This document shows positions 1-9,833 of a stretch of DNA of 64,000 nucleotides, piece by piece. Positions within the stretch are counted from its first letter, which is position 1; each line of letters begins with the position of its first letter. Where the stretch lies: positions 122,479-186,478 of the forward strand of contig JAADJD010000038.1 in the NCBI GenBank assembly GCA_013150955.1, given 5' to 3'. The DNA comes from Calditrichota bacterium (GTDB taxonomy: Bacteria; Calditrichota; Calditrichia; RBG-13-44-9; J042). Position numbers and translations under genes: made by a program. Under the pieces are notes generated by a model. The model was not told where the DNA came from. It was given only the letters and a program-made list of their open reading frames with translations, and did no database searches.

Positions 1-209
1 TGACGAATCCGGCGCTCCAGCCCTTTATCGTCCTGCTGGCGACGCCGTTCGTAATAATACAGCTCCGAATACAACAACCGTCCCTGTTCGAACACCTCGC
101 TTTTGATAAACCCGCCATCAATATTGGTCGATGTCTGGATATGAAACTTCCGTTGATCGACTTCCAGATTACTATTCAAGCCAACATCAGCCATTGGGGT
201 ACCGATCAT
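1..209 (-). CDS. Hypothetical protein, N-terminal part only
   Basis: The minus strand is open from an ATG at 209 to the window edge, about 69 codons. It begins MIGTPMADVGLNSNLEV and continues with a polar, Tyr- and Arg-rich sequence that includes ELYYYERRRQQDD. The C-terminus lies outside the window. No family is recognised and no signal peptide or membrane segment is visible. A second in-frame ATG at 194 is possible. The ribosome site is weak (a purine run just before 209), so the start is uncertain. It follows the DUF948 and YtxH genes on the same strand after about 110 bp and could belong to the same transcript. Confidence 0.45.
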   Translation of the reverse strand, partial: MIGTPMADVGLNSNLEVDQRKFHIQTSTNIDGGFIKSEVFEQGRLLYSELYYYERRRQQDDKGLERRIR

Positions 210-320
210 CCGTTCCGATTTTTCATTCAGGATCAATTAACCAAAAAATCATTTAAAGTTAGGCATCGAATGCAGGTAATTCAAGAAAATTCATCGTCTG
301 GCGCAAATTGTCGTTTCAGG

Positions 321-707
321 CTACCGTTTTTCTTTCAATACATCCAGGAAGGCCCGAATGGCACGCGCCACGGCCGCCAGCGTGGTAAAGGTTTCTACAA
401 ATGGATCCTCTATGCGGCGTTTGATGTCTTTCTCCAACTGGACAATATCATCTACCATGCCCTTCACCTCCTGGGCCGCTTCTTCCAGCATCATCACCTG
501 CCGGCGACCCGAGGTTAAAATGCTGGTGAGATTGGTGGTGATTTCATCCAGGTTGGTCAAAATCGCGGGTAGATGGTGATTCAATGAATCGGAAATCACC
601 TCTACCCGCTTGGCCGTTCGCCGCAACTGAACGATGGTGGGCACCAGAAAGGCAACCAGAATCACAAATCCAATGCTCACGATCAGTAAACTGATTTCCC
701 AGATCAT
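321..707 (-). CDS. DUF948 family membrane-anchored protein
   Basis: A 128-residue protein with one N-terminal membrane segment (about residues 4-26, MIWEISLLIVSIGFVILVAF) followed by a long amphipathic helical tail. This is the layout of DUF948 proteins, often annotated as general stress proteins. Hydrophobic heptads and the segment LNHHLPAILTNLDEITTNLT match the usual DUF948 pattern of repeated helices. The ATG at 707 has a good ribosome site (GGGAGAAG). It lies 33 bp downstream of the YtxH gene. DUF948 and YtxH proteins are commonly encoded together, which supports both calls. Molecular function is unknown; an envelope role is inferred. Confidence 0.75.
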   Translation of the reverse strand: MIWEISLLIVSIGFVILVAFLVPTIVQLRRTAKRVEVISDSLNHHLPAILTNLDEITTNLTSILTSGRRQVMMLEEAAQEVKGMVDDIVQLEKDIKRRIEDPFVETFTTLAAVARAIRAFLDVLKEKR

Positions 708-740
708 GGATTCTTCTCCCTTTTATTCACCGCAGTGGAT

Positions 741-1148
741 TCAGGCCTTCTTCTTGCTTTCCTTCTTCTCTTTCTTTTCTTTCTCTTCCATAAATGCGGT
801 CTTCCCCGCCTCAATGGCTTTTTTCAATCGGGACTTGCTCTCTTCCACCTCTTCCTTGCCCTTTTCCACCATCTCTTCCACCAGGTGCTCCATTTCTTCG
901 GCTTTTTTCTTGGCCTCTTCTTCCAGTTCTTTCAGCCGGGCCATTGCCTTTTCGTACGATTTCTTTGCAGCTTCCAGTGCCCGGTCGTAATCCTTCTTCG
1001 CCTGTTCGTAAAACTCCTCCGCCTTCTGGCTCAGCTCCTCACGCGTCTCCCGCCCACTCTTCGGGGCATACAATAAGGCCACAATTGCACCGACTGCACC
1101 ACCAATAATAAATCCCTTCAGAAAATCCAGACCTCGATTTTCCGCCAT
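741..1148 (-). CDS. YtxH domain-containing protein
   Basis: A 135-residue protein. The N-terminal glycine-rich hydrophobic stretch (about residues 8-27, FLKGFIIGGAVGAIVALLYA) followed by PKSGRETREEL is the YtxH signature. The rest is a highly charged Lys/Glu coiled coil ending in a Lys-rich tail (KKEKKESKKKA). YtxH proteins are small, membrane-associated and stress-linked in Bacillus; the biochemical role is not known. The ATG at 1148 has a strong ribosome site (AAAGGAGGG). It is the first gene of a pair with the DUF948 gene, with a dispersed repeat upstream. Confidence 0.8.
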   Translation of the reverse strand: MAENRGLDFLKGFIIGGAVGAIVALLYAPKSGRETREELSQKAEEFYEQAKKDYDRALEAAKKSYEKAMARLKELEEEAKKKAEEMEHLVEEMVEKGKEEVEESKSRLKKAIEAGKTAFMEEKEKKEKKESKKKA

Positions 1149-1280
1149 GATGACCCTCCTTTAGTTTCATTCATTTTTTTCAAACGATCCTGTTGTTTCC
1201 GAGATTCCCTTTGTGCAAAAAATTAACCGCAAAAGGATTATTTTACAAGCATATTCGAGAAAGGCAGGGTCAGAGTTGAG

Positions 1281-1450
1281 CCCCAAATCATGCAGTGAAC
1301 CACGAATCACGCGAATGAATTCGAAAAAAATTAACAAAATAGCGAATATATCCGGGAAAATATTTTCATCCAGATAGAATCAAGTGCATTTTGTTATTTT
1401 TATTGGTGTTAATTCGTGTCATTCGTAGGCTAATGCATAATCTGGGTTTA
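1281..1450 (+). repeat. Dispersed MITE-like repeat, copy 1 (orientation B)
   Basis: A full-length copy of the window's dispersed repeat. It starts near CCCCAAATCATGCAGTGAAC, passes through the conserved core GCGAATATATCCGGGAAAAT and ATTTTCATCCAGATAGAATC, and ends at GCATAATCTGGGTTTA. The two ends are imperfect inverted repeats of each other. It fills most of the gap between the YtxH gene and the endonuclease/phosphatase gene. Orientation is defined relative to the copy at 32181 (orientation A). Confidence 0.85.
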
Positions 1451-1501
1451 TAAGAAGAATCTCTCAAAAGGGAATGTTTTCCTCCGACAATTTTCCAATG
1501 T

Positions 1502-2440
1502 TTACTGGACTATCGGGATGCGCGCAGCGACCGGCCGATGGTCGGAAACGTCCTGATAAAAATTGCTCAGGAGCTGATCCAGTTTAATGATCTGGGTTTC
1601 GATATTGGGATACGCCTGCTGAATGCTGGTGGTGATTAAAATGTGGTCAATCAGGCTGCGGTAATTTCCCACATAATACGATACTTCGCCATTCTTTGCC
1701 AGCGGAAGCGTCAGGAAGATAAACTGCTCCGGATTATTCAAAAACGGCAGAAACACATTGTGCAGGTCTTCGTCGGTGAGTTCATCGTTCCAGTCGCCGG
1801 CCAGGATAAAATCAGGATCGGCACCCGCGGCGATCTGATCTTCCACGTACTTCTTTAACTTCTGTACTGCACTGCGCCGACGATCCTCGTTTTCGGCACC
1901 ACTAAACGCCTTTAAATGCAGGACAATCAGGTAAAAATCAAAATCCACCGTGCCAAAATCGGCGGTGACATACACCTGAAGCGGCGGCCGGGGAAAACTG
2001 AACCGGTCGTTCCAGTACAGCTGCTTTTTATCGGCCAGCGTCACCAGCTGCTTTTTGTAAATCACCCCGGTCTTTTGATACCAGCTGGAGTAGGTATCGG
2101 CGGAATAAATTCCCTCATAATCGGGAAGCCGCTGCAGCAACTGCCGGAACGCCACCGTGTCCTGAATCTCCTGCACCGCATAAACATCAATGTTCAGGGA
2201 CTGGATAATCTCGGCCAGCAATTTCAGGGTGTTCTCTCCGGCCTTGGGAAAATTTTGAATATTCCAGGTGGCAATTTCGAAGGTCTGGTCGCTACCAAAA
2301 GCCGGAATCCGGGATTTTTCTCCGTCTTCCGGGGTTACCGGCAAATCGCCATTGGTGACCCGCTTATTGCACCCGAAGATTCCCAGCAGGAATAGGCCGA
2401 TCAGCAAGAACAATCGGATAAACGGGGTCAGTCGCGTCAT
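1502..2440 (-). CDS. Endonuclease/exonuclease/phosphatase family lipoprotein
   Basis: A 312-residue protein starting MTRLTPFIRLFLLIGLF. A lipobox (LLGIFGC) predicts a lipid-anchored periplasmic or outer-membrane protein. The mature part carries endonuclease/exonuclease/phosphatase (DNase I-like) motifs: ATWNIQNFP near the start, AVQEIQD (catalytic Glu), LAGDWND (GDWN motif) and a C-terminal SDHRPVAARI (catalytic Asp-His). The frame is open upstream to 2599, but that overlaps ndk. The signal peptide marks ATG 2440 as the start. The substrate (DNA, phosphoester or lipid) cannot be told from sequence. It lies 79 bp downstream of ndk on the same strand and may be co-transcribed. Confidence 0.85.
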   Translation of the reverse strand: MTRLTPFIRLFLLIGLFLLGIFGCNKRVTNGDLPVTPEDGEKSRIPAFGSDQTFEIATWNIQNFPKAGENTLKLLAEIIQSLNIDVYAVQEIQDTVAFRQLLQRLPDYEGIYSADTYSSWYQKTGVIYKKQLVTLADKKQLYWNDRFSFPRPPLQVYVTADFGTVDFDFYLIVLHLKAFSGAENEDRRRSAVQKLKKYVEDQIAAGADPDFILAGDWNDELTDEDLHNVFLPFLNNPEQFIFLTLPLAKNGEVSYYVGNYRSLIDHILITTSIQQAYPNIETQIIKLDQLLSNFYQDVSDHRPVAARIPIVQ

Positions 2441-2519
2441 GGTCAAAGCAAAGCCCTGCGGACAGGCGCTGTCGGCAGGGCCTCTGGTTTCGTTTCCTTC
2501 CATTTTCTCTAACGTTCCA

Positions 2520-2939
2520 TCAATCCATGATTTCCCGATCGGAGAAATAAAAATAAATTTCCCGGACGGCATTTTCCGGGGAATCGGAGGCGTGCACACA
2601 ATTCATCTGAATGTCCTTTCCAAACTCCTTACGGATGGTGCCCTCGGCCGCCTCTTTGGGATTGGTGGCTCCAATGAAGTTTCGAAAATCGGCAATGCAA
2701 TTTTCTTTTTCCAGCACCATGGCCACAATCGGGCCGCTGCTCATGTATTCGGTTAATTCCCCATAAAAAGGGCGTTCCCGGTGCACTTCATAAAACTTTT
2801 CGGCTTCTCGCCTGGATAATTGCAACATCTTGATGGCTTTAATCCGAAAGCCAGCCTTTTCAATTCGGGAAATCACATCCCCGATGTGCTTTTCGGCCAC
2901 ACACTCCGGCTTAATTAACGTCAGTGTTCGTTCTACCAC
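2520..2939 (-). CDS. ndk: Nucleoside diphosphate kinase
   Basis: Transfers the gamma-phosphate of ATP to nucleoside diphosphates through a phosphohistidine. The 139-residue length and sequence are typical: ERTLTLIKPE at the start, the GATNPKEAAEGTIRKEFG loop, and the active-site NCVHASDS with the catalytic His. The start is a GTG at 2939 preceded by a good AGGAGGAAC ribosome site. It follows sucC-sucD on the same strand. Ndk next to succinyl-CoA ligase is common and fits conversion of the GTP or ATP made by that enzyme. Catalytic residues appear intact. Confidence 0.97.
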   Translation of the reverse strand: MVERTLTLIKPECVAEKHIGDVISRIEKAGFRIKAIKMLQLSRREAEKFYEVHRERPFYGELTEYMSSGPIVAMVLEKENCIADFRNFIGATNPKEAAEGTIRKEFGKDIQMNCVHASDSPENAVREIYFYFSDREIMD

Positions 2940-3126
2940 CTTGTTCCTCCTGTTCCTTTAAATATGACCTTTCCTTTTTGCCGCGTAAAATTAGCGCGCA
3001 ATGATTCGGTTCCCAAATGCTGATTTATTTTTTCGCCTCCGCAACCGAACGATCCGATGTTCCGTTACCCATTTCCACACGCGAGCCCCCACGGTCACCA
3101 CAGCGGTTCGGTTGAATGCCCGGATT

Positions 3127-4002
3127 TTATTTTCCCAGCACTTCGGCAACCGTGCGACCAATCACCGCCGGGCTTTCCACCACGGTAATGCCCGCATCCC
3201 GCAGCGCCTTCATCTTTTCCGCCGCCGTGCCTTTTCCACCGCTGATGATGGCACCGGCATGACCCATTCGCTTACCCGGAGGCGCAGTTTGTCCGGCAAT
3301 AAAGGCCACCACCGGCTTGTTAAAATGCTCTTTAATCCAGGCCGCCGCTTCTTCCTCCGCCGTACCCCCAATCTCCCCAATCAGCACCACCGCTTCTGTT
3401 TCGTCATCTTCTTTGAACAGCTTCAACGCGTCGATGAATCGGGTGCCAATGACCGGATCGCCGCCAATCCCGATGCAGGTGGATTGCCCCAGCCCCATTT
3501 TGGTGATCTGATCCACCGCCTCATACGTCAGGGTACCGCTGCGGCTGATGATCCCCACCGTCCCTTCGCGATGAATGAATCCGGGCATGATGCCCACCTT
3601 GCACTTTCCGGGAGAAATGACGCCGGGACAATTGGGGCCAATCAAACGGGTAGAGGTCTTTTGCAGGTAATTGTACACCTTTACCATGTCCATTGCGGGA
3701 ATACCTTCGGTAATACACACCACCGTCTCGATGCCGGCATCGGCGGCTTCGTAGATGGCATCGGGAGCAAATGCCGGGGGAACAAACACCACCGAAACAT
3801 TGGCCCCGGTTTCCCGCACGGCTTCTTCCATGGTATTAAACACGGGAACGGTATCGTTAAACTTTTGCCCCCCTTTGCCAGGAGTGACGCCGGCAACCAC
3901 ACGGGTACCGTATTCGATCATCTGCTGGGCATGAAAGGATCCCTCTTTACCGGTAATTCCCTGAACCACCACACGGGTATTTTCATCCACAATGATGCTC
4001 AT
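3127..4002 (-). CDS. sucD: Succinyl-CoA ligase [ADP/GDP-forming] alpha subunit
   Basis: A 291-residue alpha subunit of the TCA-cycle enzyme that couples succinyl-CoA cleavage to nucleotide phosphorylation. Visible marks are the N-terminal CoA-binding domain ([13 protein letters not shown]), [20 protein letters not shown], the TLTYEAVDQ stretch and [14 protein letters not shown] containing the phosphorylated His. Length matches the family. ATG 4002 has an AGAGGAG ribosome site. It begins 26 bp after sucC ends, the usual sucCD operon order, with ndk following. Confidence 0.97.
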   Translation of the reverse strand: MSIIVDENTRVVVQGITGKEGSFHAQQMIEYGTRVVAGVTPGKGGQKFNDTVPVFNTMEEAVRETGANVSVVFVPPAFAPDAIYEAADAGIETVVCITEGIPAMDMVKVYNYLQKTSTRLIGPNCPGVISPGKCKVGIMPGFIHREGTVGIISRSGTLTYEAVDQITKMGLGQSTCIGIGGDPVIGTRFIDALKLFKEDDETEAVVLIGEIGGTAEEEAAAWIKEHFNKPVVAFIAGQTAPPGKRMGHAGAIISGGKGTAAEKMKALRDAGITVVESPAVIGRTVAEVLGK

Positions 4003-4028
4003 GTTGTCTCCTCTTCCATTTTTGCGTT

Positions 4029-5189
4029 CTATTGAATCAGGCGAACCACTTTCTGAGCGGCTTCTTCCAGGGAAGAGGCCACTTCAAAATTCATACCGGA
4101 ATTTTTCAGCAGTTCGGCCGCCTCTTCGGCGTTGGTACCGGCCAGACGAATGACCATGGGCACTCGAATGTCAATGGACTTGGCTGCCTCGATGATTCCC
4201 CTGGCCACCCGATCGCAGCGCACGATACCGCCAAAGATGTTCACCAGCACCGCTTTGACGTTGGGATCGGATAGTAAAATTTGAAACCCATTGCGCACGG
4301 TCTCCACGCTGGCGCCGCCACCCACATCCAGAAAGTTTGCCGGCATGCCCCCCGCCAGCTTAATGATGTCCATGGTCGCCATGGCCAGACCGGCACCATT
4401 CACCATACAGCCCACATTCCCATCCAACTTGATGTAGTTCAGGTGATACTTCGAAGCTTCCACTTCCAGCGGATCCTCCTCGTTGGTGTCCCGCATTTCG
4501 GCAATTTCGGGATGGCGGTAAAGGGCGTTATCATCAAAGTTCATTTTCGCATCCAGTGCCAGCACGTCGCCGGAACCGGTCACGACCAGAGGATTGATTT
4601 CCGCCAGCGAGGCGTCGCTCTCCACATACGCCCGATACAGCGCCAGGATAAACTTCACACCGTTTTTTACCTGATTTCCCGTCAGCCCCAGCTTGAAAGC
4701 CAAACGGCGCGCCTGAAAGGGCTGCAAACCAATTTCGGGATCCACATATTCTTTGAAGATGGCCTCCGGATGTTCTTCGGCAACCTTTTCGATTTCCACC
4801 CCGCCTTCGGTGGAGGCCATGATCACCAGCTTAGAAACCGATCGATCCAGCACAATGCCCAGATACAACTCACGGGCAATATCCACCCCTTCTTCGATCA
4901 GTACTCGCTGAACCACCTTGCCTTCGGGCCCGGTCTGGTGGGTAACCAGCTTGCTGCCCAGCATCTGGGCAGCCAGTTCCTGAACTTCCTCCGGGCTTTT
5001 GGCCAGCTTCACCCCACCGGCTTTACCCCGCCCTCCAGCATGGATCTGTGCCTTTACCACAAATACGTCCCCACCCAGGGATTCCGCCGCCTCCCGGGCT
5101 TCTTCCGGGGTAAATGCCACCTGTCCCCGGGGCACCGCCACACCATATTTCCGTAAAATCTCTTTGGCCTGATGTTCGTGAATGTTCAT
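4029..5189 (-). CDS. sucC: Succinyl-CoA ligase beta subunit
   Basis: A 386-residue beta subunit with the N-terminal ATP-grasp fold ([20 protein letters not shown], then [17 protein letters not shown]) and the C-terminal CoA-ligase domain ([30 protein letters not shown]). This subunit binds nucleotide and succinate and works with SucD in the cytoplasm. The ATG at 5189 has an AAGGAG ribosome site. It is first of the sucC-sucD-ndk set. The nucleotide preference (ADP or GDP) cannot be decided by eye. Confidence 0.97.
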   Translation of the reverse strand: MNIHEHQAKEILRKYGVAVPRGQVAFTPEEAREAAESLGGDVFVVKAQIHAGGRGKAGGVKLAKSPEEVQELAAQMLGSKLVTHQTGPEGKVVQRVLIEEGVDIARELYLGIVLDRSVSKLVIMASTEGGVEIEKVAEEHPEAIFKEYVDPEIGLQPFQARRLAFKLGLTGNQVKNGVKFILALYRAYVESDASLAEINPLVVTGSGDVLALDAKMNFDDNALYRHPEIAEMRDTNEEDPLEVEASKYHLNYIKLDGNVGCMVNGAGLAMATMDIIKLAGGMPANFLDVGGGASVETVRNGFQILLSDPNVKAVLVNIFGGIVRCDRVARGIIEAAKSIDIRVPMVIRLAGTNAEEAAELLKNSGMNFEVASSLEEAAQKVVRLIQ

Positions 5190-5345
5190 GCGCTGCTCCT
5201 TCGGTTATTTTTGAAAAATGCTTTCCTGAATTTCACACCGCCATTTATTATCGCGAAACCATCCCACTCGTATTCCGATAAAAAAGAAAGTTAATGCTTC
5301 CCGCGCGCAATATCCACCCTGGATCGGATTTGTTCTTCACCCGCC

Positions 5346-6320
5346 TCACGCATCCGGCAGGATGACCGTGCCCGCGCGACCGTACACCGCATCGATGGAT
5401 TTTTCGATGGAGGTGATGATGACCTTTCTCCCGCCATTGCGGATAAAATTGATGGCCGCCTGAATTTTGGGGCCCATACTGCCGGGCGGGAAATGTCCCT
5501 CTGCCAGATAGCGTTCGGCCTCGCTGACGGTCATCCGATCCAGAAACCGCTGCTGGGGGGTGCCAAAATGCAACGCCACCCGTTCCACACCGGTCAGAAT
5601 CATCAACTCCTGCGCCCCGATATCATTCCCCAGCACTGCCGAAGCCAGATCTTTGTCGATGACCGCGTCCAGTCCCTCCAACCAGCCGTTGTCTTCGATG
5701 TAAACCGGGATACCCCCGCCACCCGCAGCAATCACCACCACATCGTTTTCCACCAGCAGACGGATCACCTCGCGTTCCACCACCGATTTGGGTTGGGGGG
5801 AAGGTACCACCCGCCGCCAGCCCCGACCGGGATCCTCCTTCATGATCCAGCCGCGTTTCTCCACCAGCTCCGGCACCTGCTCCTTTTTAAAAAATGGCCC
5901 CACGTATTTGGTGGGATTCTTGATGGATGGGTCGTGCTTATCCACCAGCATCTGGGTCACAATGCAGGCCACCTGCTTTTCTATGCCATGATCATGCAGA
6001 ATGTTCTGCAGGCACTGTTCAATCATGTACCCCATGCCCCCTTCCGTATCGGCCACGATGATGCCCAGTGGCAGGGGAGGTACCAGGTGCCGGGATTCCT
6101 CCACCCGGATCAGATAATTTCCCACCTGAGGGCCATTCCCGTGGGTAATGAGCACCCGATGCCCCATGCGAATCAGTTCCGCAACGCCTTCCAGACTGCG
6201 GCGGGTATTGGCGAACTGTTCGTGAATGTTGCCTTCTTCAAATTGCTGGGTAATGGCGTTGCCCCCCAGCGCCACCACCACAGTTTTTCGATCGATCGCT
6301 TCAGTGGAATGCGTACGCAA
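5346..6320 (-). CDS. arcC: Carbamate kinase
   Basis: An amino acid kinase family enzyme of 324 residues that interconverts carbamoyl phosphate + ADP and carbamate + ATP. Evidence includes the N-terminal VVVALGGNAI, LITHGNGPQVGN, the carbamate-kinase insert EGGMGYMIEQ, VIAAGGGGIPV, IDKDLASAVL and a C-terminal GSMGPKIQAAI. The frame opens with a TTG at 6338, but the AAAAGGAGAG between 6338 and 6320 is a ribosome site seven bases before a second TTG at 6320, which I prefer. No ornithine carbamoyltransferase or arginine deiminase is nearby, so an arginine-deiminase role is not supported. The close partner is the GTPase-like gene 93 bp upstream. Confidence 0.93.
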   Translation of the reverse strand: MRTHSTEAIDRKTVVVALGGNAITQQFEEGNIHEQFANTRRSLEGVAELIRMGHRVLITHGNGPQVGNYLIRVEESRHLVPPLPLGIIVADTEGGMGYMIEQCLQNILHDHGIEKQVACIVTQMLVDKHDPSIKNPTKYVGPFFKKEQVPELVEKRGWIMKEDPGRGWRRVVPSPQPKSVVEREVIRLLVENDVVVIAAGGGGIPVYIEDNGWLEGLDAVIDKDLASAVLGNDIGAQELMILTGVERVALHFGTPQQRFLDRMTVSEAERYLAEGHFPPGSMGPKIQAAINFIRNGGRKVIITSIEKSIDAVYGRAGTVILPDA

Positions 6321-6413
6321 GCAGGCTCTCCTTTTCAATGGTTAAAAAACAATGGTGGCGCTGCCGAATAAAACATCCGCCAACGCCACCGGTCGTTTCC
6401 TACCCGATTTCAA

Positions 6414-7730
6414 CTATTTCAGGAAATCGCTTAAAACATCCTTCAAATCCGGCGTGCCGATCTCCTGCAATTCGTAAGTGACCCGAACCGCCGGTTTGTT
6501 TAGTTTCACCAGCTTCCGCAGGTCAATGGGGGTCCCCACAATCACCAGATCGCACTCGGTCCGGTTGATGGTTTCCTCCAGGTCGCGGATCTGCTGTTCG
6601 CCATATCCCATGGCCGGCAACAAGGTGCCAATGTCCGGATATTTCTCGAACGTTTCTGTGATGGTACCTACCGTGTAAGGCCGCGGATCCACCAGCTCTG
6701 CGGCACCATATTTTTCCGCAGCAACCACCGCGGCACCATAGGTCATTTCTCCATGGGTCAGGGTGGGACCATCCTCCACCGCCAGAATGCGCTTCCCCTG
6801 AATGAGATGGTAATCCTCTACAAAAATGGGGGATGCTGCCTCGATGATGGTCGCACCGGGATTGACTTCGTAAATGGATTCGCGCACCATGTTGACGCTT
6901 TCAGGATCGGCGGTGTCGATCTTATTGATCACCACCGCATGCGCCATGCGCAAATTCGCTTCTCCGGGATAATAGAAACGCTCGTCTCCTGGCCGATGCG
7001 GATCCACCACGGTGATGTGCAAATCGGGTTTGAAAAAGGGCAAATCGTTATTGCCCCCATCCCACACCACCACATCGGCTTCTTTTTCGGCTTCCCGAAG
7101 AATGGCCTCGTAATCCACCCCGGCATACACCACGTGGCCACGTACGATGTGGGGTTCGTATTCCTCCCGTTCTTCGATGGTGCACTTATGTTTATCCAAG
7201 TCCTCCAGCGAGGCAAATCGTTGCACCCGCTGGGCCACCAAATCGCCATATGGCATGGGATGCCGGACCACGGCCACTTTCTTCCCGGCCTCGCGCAACA
7301 TCTGCACCACCTTCCGGGTGGTCTGGCTTTTTCCGCAACCGGTGCGCACCGCACACACAGCAATAACCGGTTTACTGGACGCCAACATCGTATGCCGCGG
7401 CCCCATCACCTTAAAATCCGCCCCGGCCGCATTCACGATGGCGGATCGTTCCATGACATAATCGTAAGGTACATCGGAGTAGGCAAAAACCACCTCCTGA
7501 ACGTCCATTTTTTCAATCAACTCTGGCAGCTGGCTTTCGGGATAAATATCGATGCCGTTGGGATACAACTTCCCGGCCAGCTGTGGTGGATATTTTCGTC
7601 CTTCTATATTGGGGATCTGGGTTGCCGTAAAAGCCACCACTTCGTATTGATCGTTGTCCCGGAAATACACGTTGAAATTATGAAAATCACGCCCTGCCGC
7701 ACCCATGATGATCACGCGCTTTTTGGCCAT
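6414..7730 (-). CDS. Cyclic 2,3-diphosphoglycerate synthetase-like GTPase/ATPase
   Basis: A 438-residue protein like the family named after archaeal cyclic 2,3-diphosphoglycerate synthetase; bacterial members are usually just called GTPases. An N-terminal Rossmann-like segment (KRVIIMGAAGRDFHNFNVYF) is followed by a P-loop around residue 130 (VRTGCGKSQTTRKV), VVVWDGGNNDLPF, and a GTPase-like VVINKIDTADPE. Three ATGs are near the 5' end; AAGGAGG lies eight bases before ATG 7730, which sets the start. It is the first gene before carbamate kinase on the same strand. Making cyclic diphosphoglycerate here is doubtful; a role linked to carbamoyl phosphate is inferred from context only. Confidence 0.8.
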   Translation of the reverse strand: MAKKRVIIMGAAGRDFHNFNVYFRDNDQYEVVAFTATQIPNIEGRKYPPQLAGKLYPNGIDIYPESQLPELIEKMDVQEVVFAYSDVPYDYVMERSAIVNAAGADFKVMGPRHTMLASSKPVIAVCAVRTGCGKSQTTRKVVQMLREAGKKVAVVRHPMPYGDLVAQRVQRFASLEDLDKHKCTIEEREEYEPHIVRGHVVYAGVDYEAILREAEKEADVVVWDGGNNDLPFFKPDLHITVVDPHRPGDERFYYPGEANLRMAHAVVINKIDTADPESVNMVRESIYEVNPGATIIEAASPIFVEDYHLIQGKRILAVEDGPTLTHGEMTYGAAVVAAEKYGAAELVDPRPYTVGTITETFEKYPDIGTLLPAMGYGEQQIRDLEETINRTECDLVIVGTPIDLRKLVKLNKPAVRVTYELQEIGTPDLKDVLSDFLK

Positions 7731-8167
7731 GGACATGTCCTCCTTCATGGTTTTTGGTTTGTATCCATCGACGAAAATCAGAAAAAAATAATCATGTACC
7801 GGCGAAAATGCAGGGTGGGCAGTTAGCTAAACCCGTACCATTGCTGACAGGCAATCAAATATGTTTCTAAAATGAAGTTATACTCCATGGAAACGTGATG
7901 ATTTTCCGGTTTATCATTGGGTGGAAAATATACATCATGGCAACAAAAAAGAAAACTGGAATTTGAAATGATGAGAGCCAACAGGGAGATTCCTTTCAGG
8001 AATCGGCGAAAAATTCCAGAAAAATTGTATTTTTACCCGCCGGAAGGGAGAGGATTTACAGGATTTTTTCTCCAGGCTGTCAATAAATTGAAATGTTATT
8101 TATATTTGAATAAAACGCAGGTATTTGAAATGACGCGGGTAGAACCAAAATGCGCTATGGAGGTGAC
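7731..8167 (+). promoter_or_regulatory. Divergent intergenic region with possible pckA promoter
   Basis: An AT-rich gap between two divergent genes. A weak sigma70-like match for pckA is TTGAAA at 8088-8093, a 17-base spacer, then TAAAAC at 8111-8116 (four of six matches in each hexamer). GGAGG at 8159-8163 is the pckA ribosome site and decides its start. A 91-codon open frame at 7917-8192 reads into pckA out of phase and looks spurious. Confidence 0.35.
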
Positions 8168-9754
8168 ATGGACTTACTTATTAAGCAACTGAACGGTCTG
8201 GGTCTTTCGAACTGGAAAGACCTGCATGTGAACTGGTCCTCTCCGCAGCTGGTGGAGGAGGCCATTCGTCGCCGGGAAGGCGTGCTGGCAAACAACGGGG
8301 CGTTAATTGTGGAAACGGGGGAACGCACGGGTCGCTCACCGAATGACCGCTACGTGGTGGAAGAGCCTTCAACCCGAGATCACATTGCCTGGGGTAAAGT
8401 GAACAAACCTATGTCCGAAGCCCAGTTTGAACGCCTGCTGGGCAAAATTCAATCCTATTTCCAGGGAAGAGACCTTTTTGTGCAGGATCTGTTTGCGGGT
8501 CAGGATCCCGAATATCGGCTACCCATTCGGGTGGTTTCGGAGCTGGCCTGGGGTGCCCTGTTTGCCCGCACCATGTTTGTGCGGCCCAGGAGTGTGGATG
8601 AAGTGGCCAATCATCAACCGGAATTTACCGTGCTCCATGCACCCAGATTGCATGCCGTACCGGAAGTGGATGGAACCCGCTCCCACGTGTTTGTGGTGAT
8701 CCATTTTGCGCGGAAGCTGATCCTGATTGGGGGCACCATGTATGGCGGCGAAATTAAAAAGTCTATCTTTTCGGTGATGAACTTCCTGCTACCGTTTAAG
8801 AATGTGTTTCCGATGCACTGTTCTGCAAACGTGGGTGCCGATGGCGACGTGGCGTTGTTTTTCGGGCTGTCCGGAACCGGAAAGACCAGCCTTTCGGCCG
8901 ATCCAGAGCGGAAGCTGATAGGCGACGATGAACACGGCTGGAGCGATCGGGGCATCTTCAACTTCGAGGGGGGCTGTTACGCCAAAACCATTCGATTGTC
9001 CCCGGAAAAGGAGCCGCAGATTTACAATGCGATCCGGTTCGGCTCCATCACCGAAAACGTGGTGTATGATCCGATCACCCGGGCCATTGATTACGATTCG
9101 GACAAAATCACCGAAAACACCCGGGCCACCTACCCCCTGGAACACATCGATAACATCCAGCTCCCGGCAATTGGAGGCCATCCCCGAAACGTACTGTTCC
9201 TCACGGCAGATGCTTTCGGGGTGTTGCCCCCCATTGCCAAACTGACTCCGGAAATGGCCATGTACCACTTCATCTCGGGCTACACCTCCAAGCTGGCGGG
9301 TACCGAAACCGGCATTGATGAACCGGTGGCCACCTTTAGCGAATGTTTTGCCGCCCCCTTTCTGCCGCTGCCAGCCACCCGATACGCCGAAATGCTGGGT
9401 GAGAAAATGCGCCAGCACAAGGTCAATGTCTGGCTGGTCAATACCGGCTGGTCGGGTGGACCGTATGGTGTGGGCAAACGGATTGATATCCGTTTTACCC
9501 GGGCAATGGTTAAAGCGGCGTTGAACGGGGATCTGGATCGGGTGGAATTTCGTCCGGATCCGATTTTCAGGGTGCTGGTTCCCACGCAATGCCCGGGGGT
9601 GCCAGCAGAGATTCTCAATCCCCGTAATACCTGGGAAGACAAAAGCGCATACGACCTCAAGGCACGTGAGTTGGCACGGCGGTTTCAGGAGAATTTCAAG
9701 CGATTTCCGAATGCCTCGGAGGAAATTAAAGCAGCGGGACCCAAATCCGATTGA
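8168..9754 (+). CDS. pckA: Phosphoenolpyruvate carboxykinase (ATP)
   Basis: A 528-residue ATP-type PEP carboxykinase that interconverts oxaloacetate + ATP and PEP + CO2. Visible motifs are [15 protein letters not shown], the PEPCK P-loop [18 protein letters not shown] (about residues 235-250), [17 protein letters not shown], and [14 protein letters not shown]. Length is close to the E. coli enzyme. An upstream in-frame ATG exists at 8150, but the GGAGGTGAC ribosome site lies between it and ATG 8168, so 8168 is chosen. A clear terminator follows. With ppdK and sucCD in this window it forms a PEP-pyruvate-oxaloacetate node, usable for gluconeogenesis or anaplerosis. Confidence 0.97.
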   Translation: MDLLIKQLNGLGLSNWKDLHVNWSSPQLVEEAIRRREGVLANNGALIVETGERTGRSPNDRYVVEEPSTRDHIAWGKVNKPMSEAQFERLLGKIQSYFQGRDLFVQDLFAGQDPEYRLPIRVVSELAWGALFARTMFVRPRSVDEVANHQPEFTVLHAPRLHAVPEVDGTRSHVFVVIHFARKLILIGGTMYGGEIKKSIFSVMNFLLPFKNVFPMHCSANVGADGDVALFFGLSGTGKTSLSADPERKLIGDDEHGWSDRGIFNFEGGCYAKTIRLSPEKEPQIYNAIRFGSITENVVYDPITRAIDYDSDKITENTRATYPLEHIDNIQLPAIGGHPRNVLFLTADAFGVLPPIAKLTPEMAMYHFISGYTSKLAGTETGIDEPVATFSECFAAPFLPLPATRYAEMLGEKMRQHKVNVWLVNTGWSGGPYGVGKRIDIRFTRAMVKAALNGDLDRVEFRPDPIFRVLVPTQCPGVPAEILNPRNTWEDKSAYDLKARELARRFQENFKRFPNASEEIKAAGPKSD

Positions 9755-9760
9755 TTCCTA

Positions 9761-9794
9761 AAGCGGTTGCGGTACGTTGCCGCAACCGCTTTTT
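9761..9794 (+). terminator. Rho-independent terminator of pckA
   Basis: A perfect 12-bp stem, AAGCGGTTGCGG (9761-9772) with CCGCAACCGCTT (9780-9791), a seven-base loop and a T run, starting seven bases after the pckA stop codon. Confidence 0.92.
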
Positions 9795-9833
9795 CAGGCT
9801 CTAAACCGGGAACACGATTTTCATCCTGCAAAA

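Noticed and set aside
141..518. A 125-codon plus-strand frame at the left end
   Set aside because: It is antisense to the partial left-edge gene and DUF948 gene, with no motif or ribosome site.
1281..1450. CRISPR array or tRNA-related explanation for the dispersed repeats
   Set aside because: Copies are far apart with no regular spacers, do not fold as tRNA and no cas gene is present. The inverted ends and both orientations fit a MITE-like element better.
3001..4035. A 344-codon plus-strand frame opposite sucD
   Set aside because: His- and Arg-rich shadow of sucD, typical of the antisense frame of a GC-rich gene. sucD has family motifs and a ribosome site.
7917..8192. A 91-codon plus-strand frame just before pckA
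   Set aside because: It runs out of phase through the pckA ribosome site and start, with no motif and no good ribosome site.
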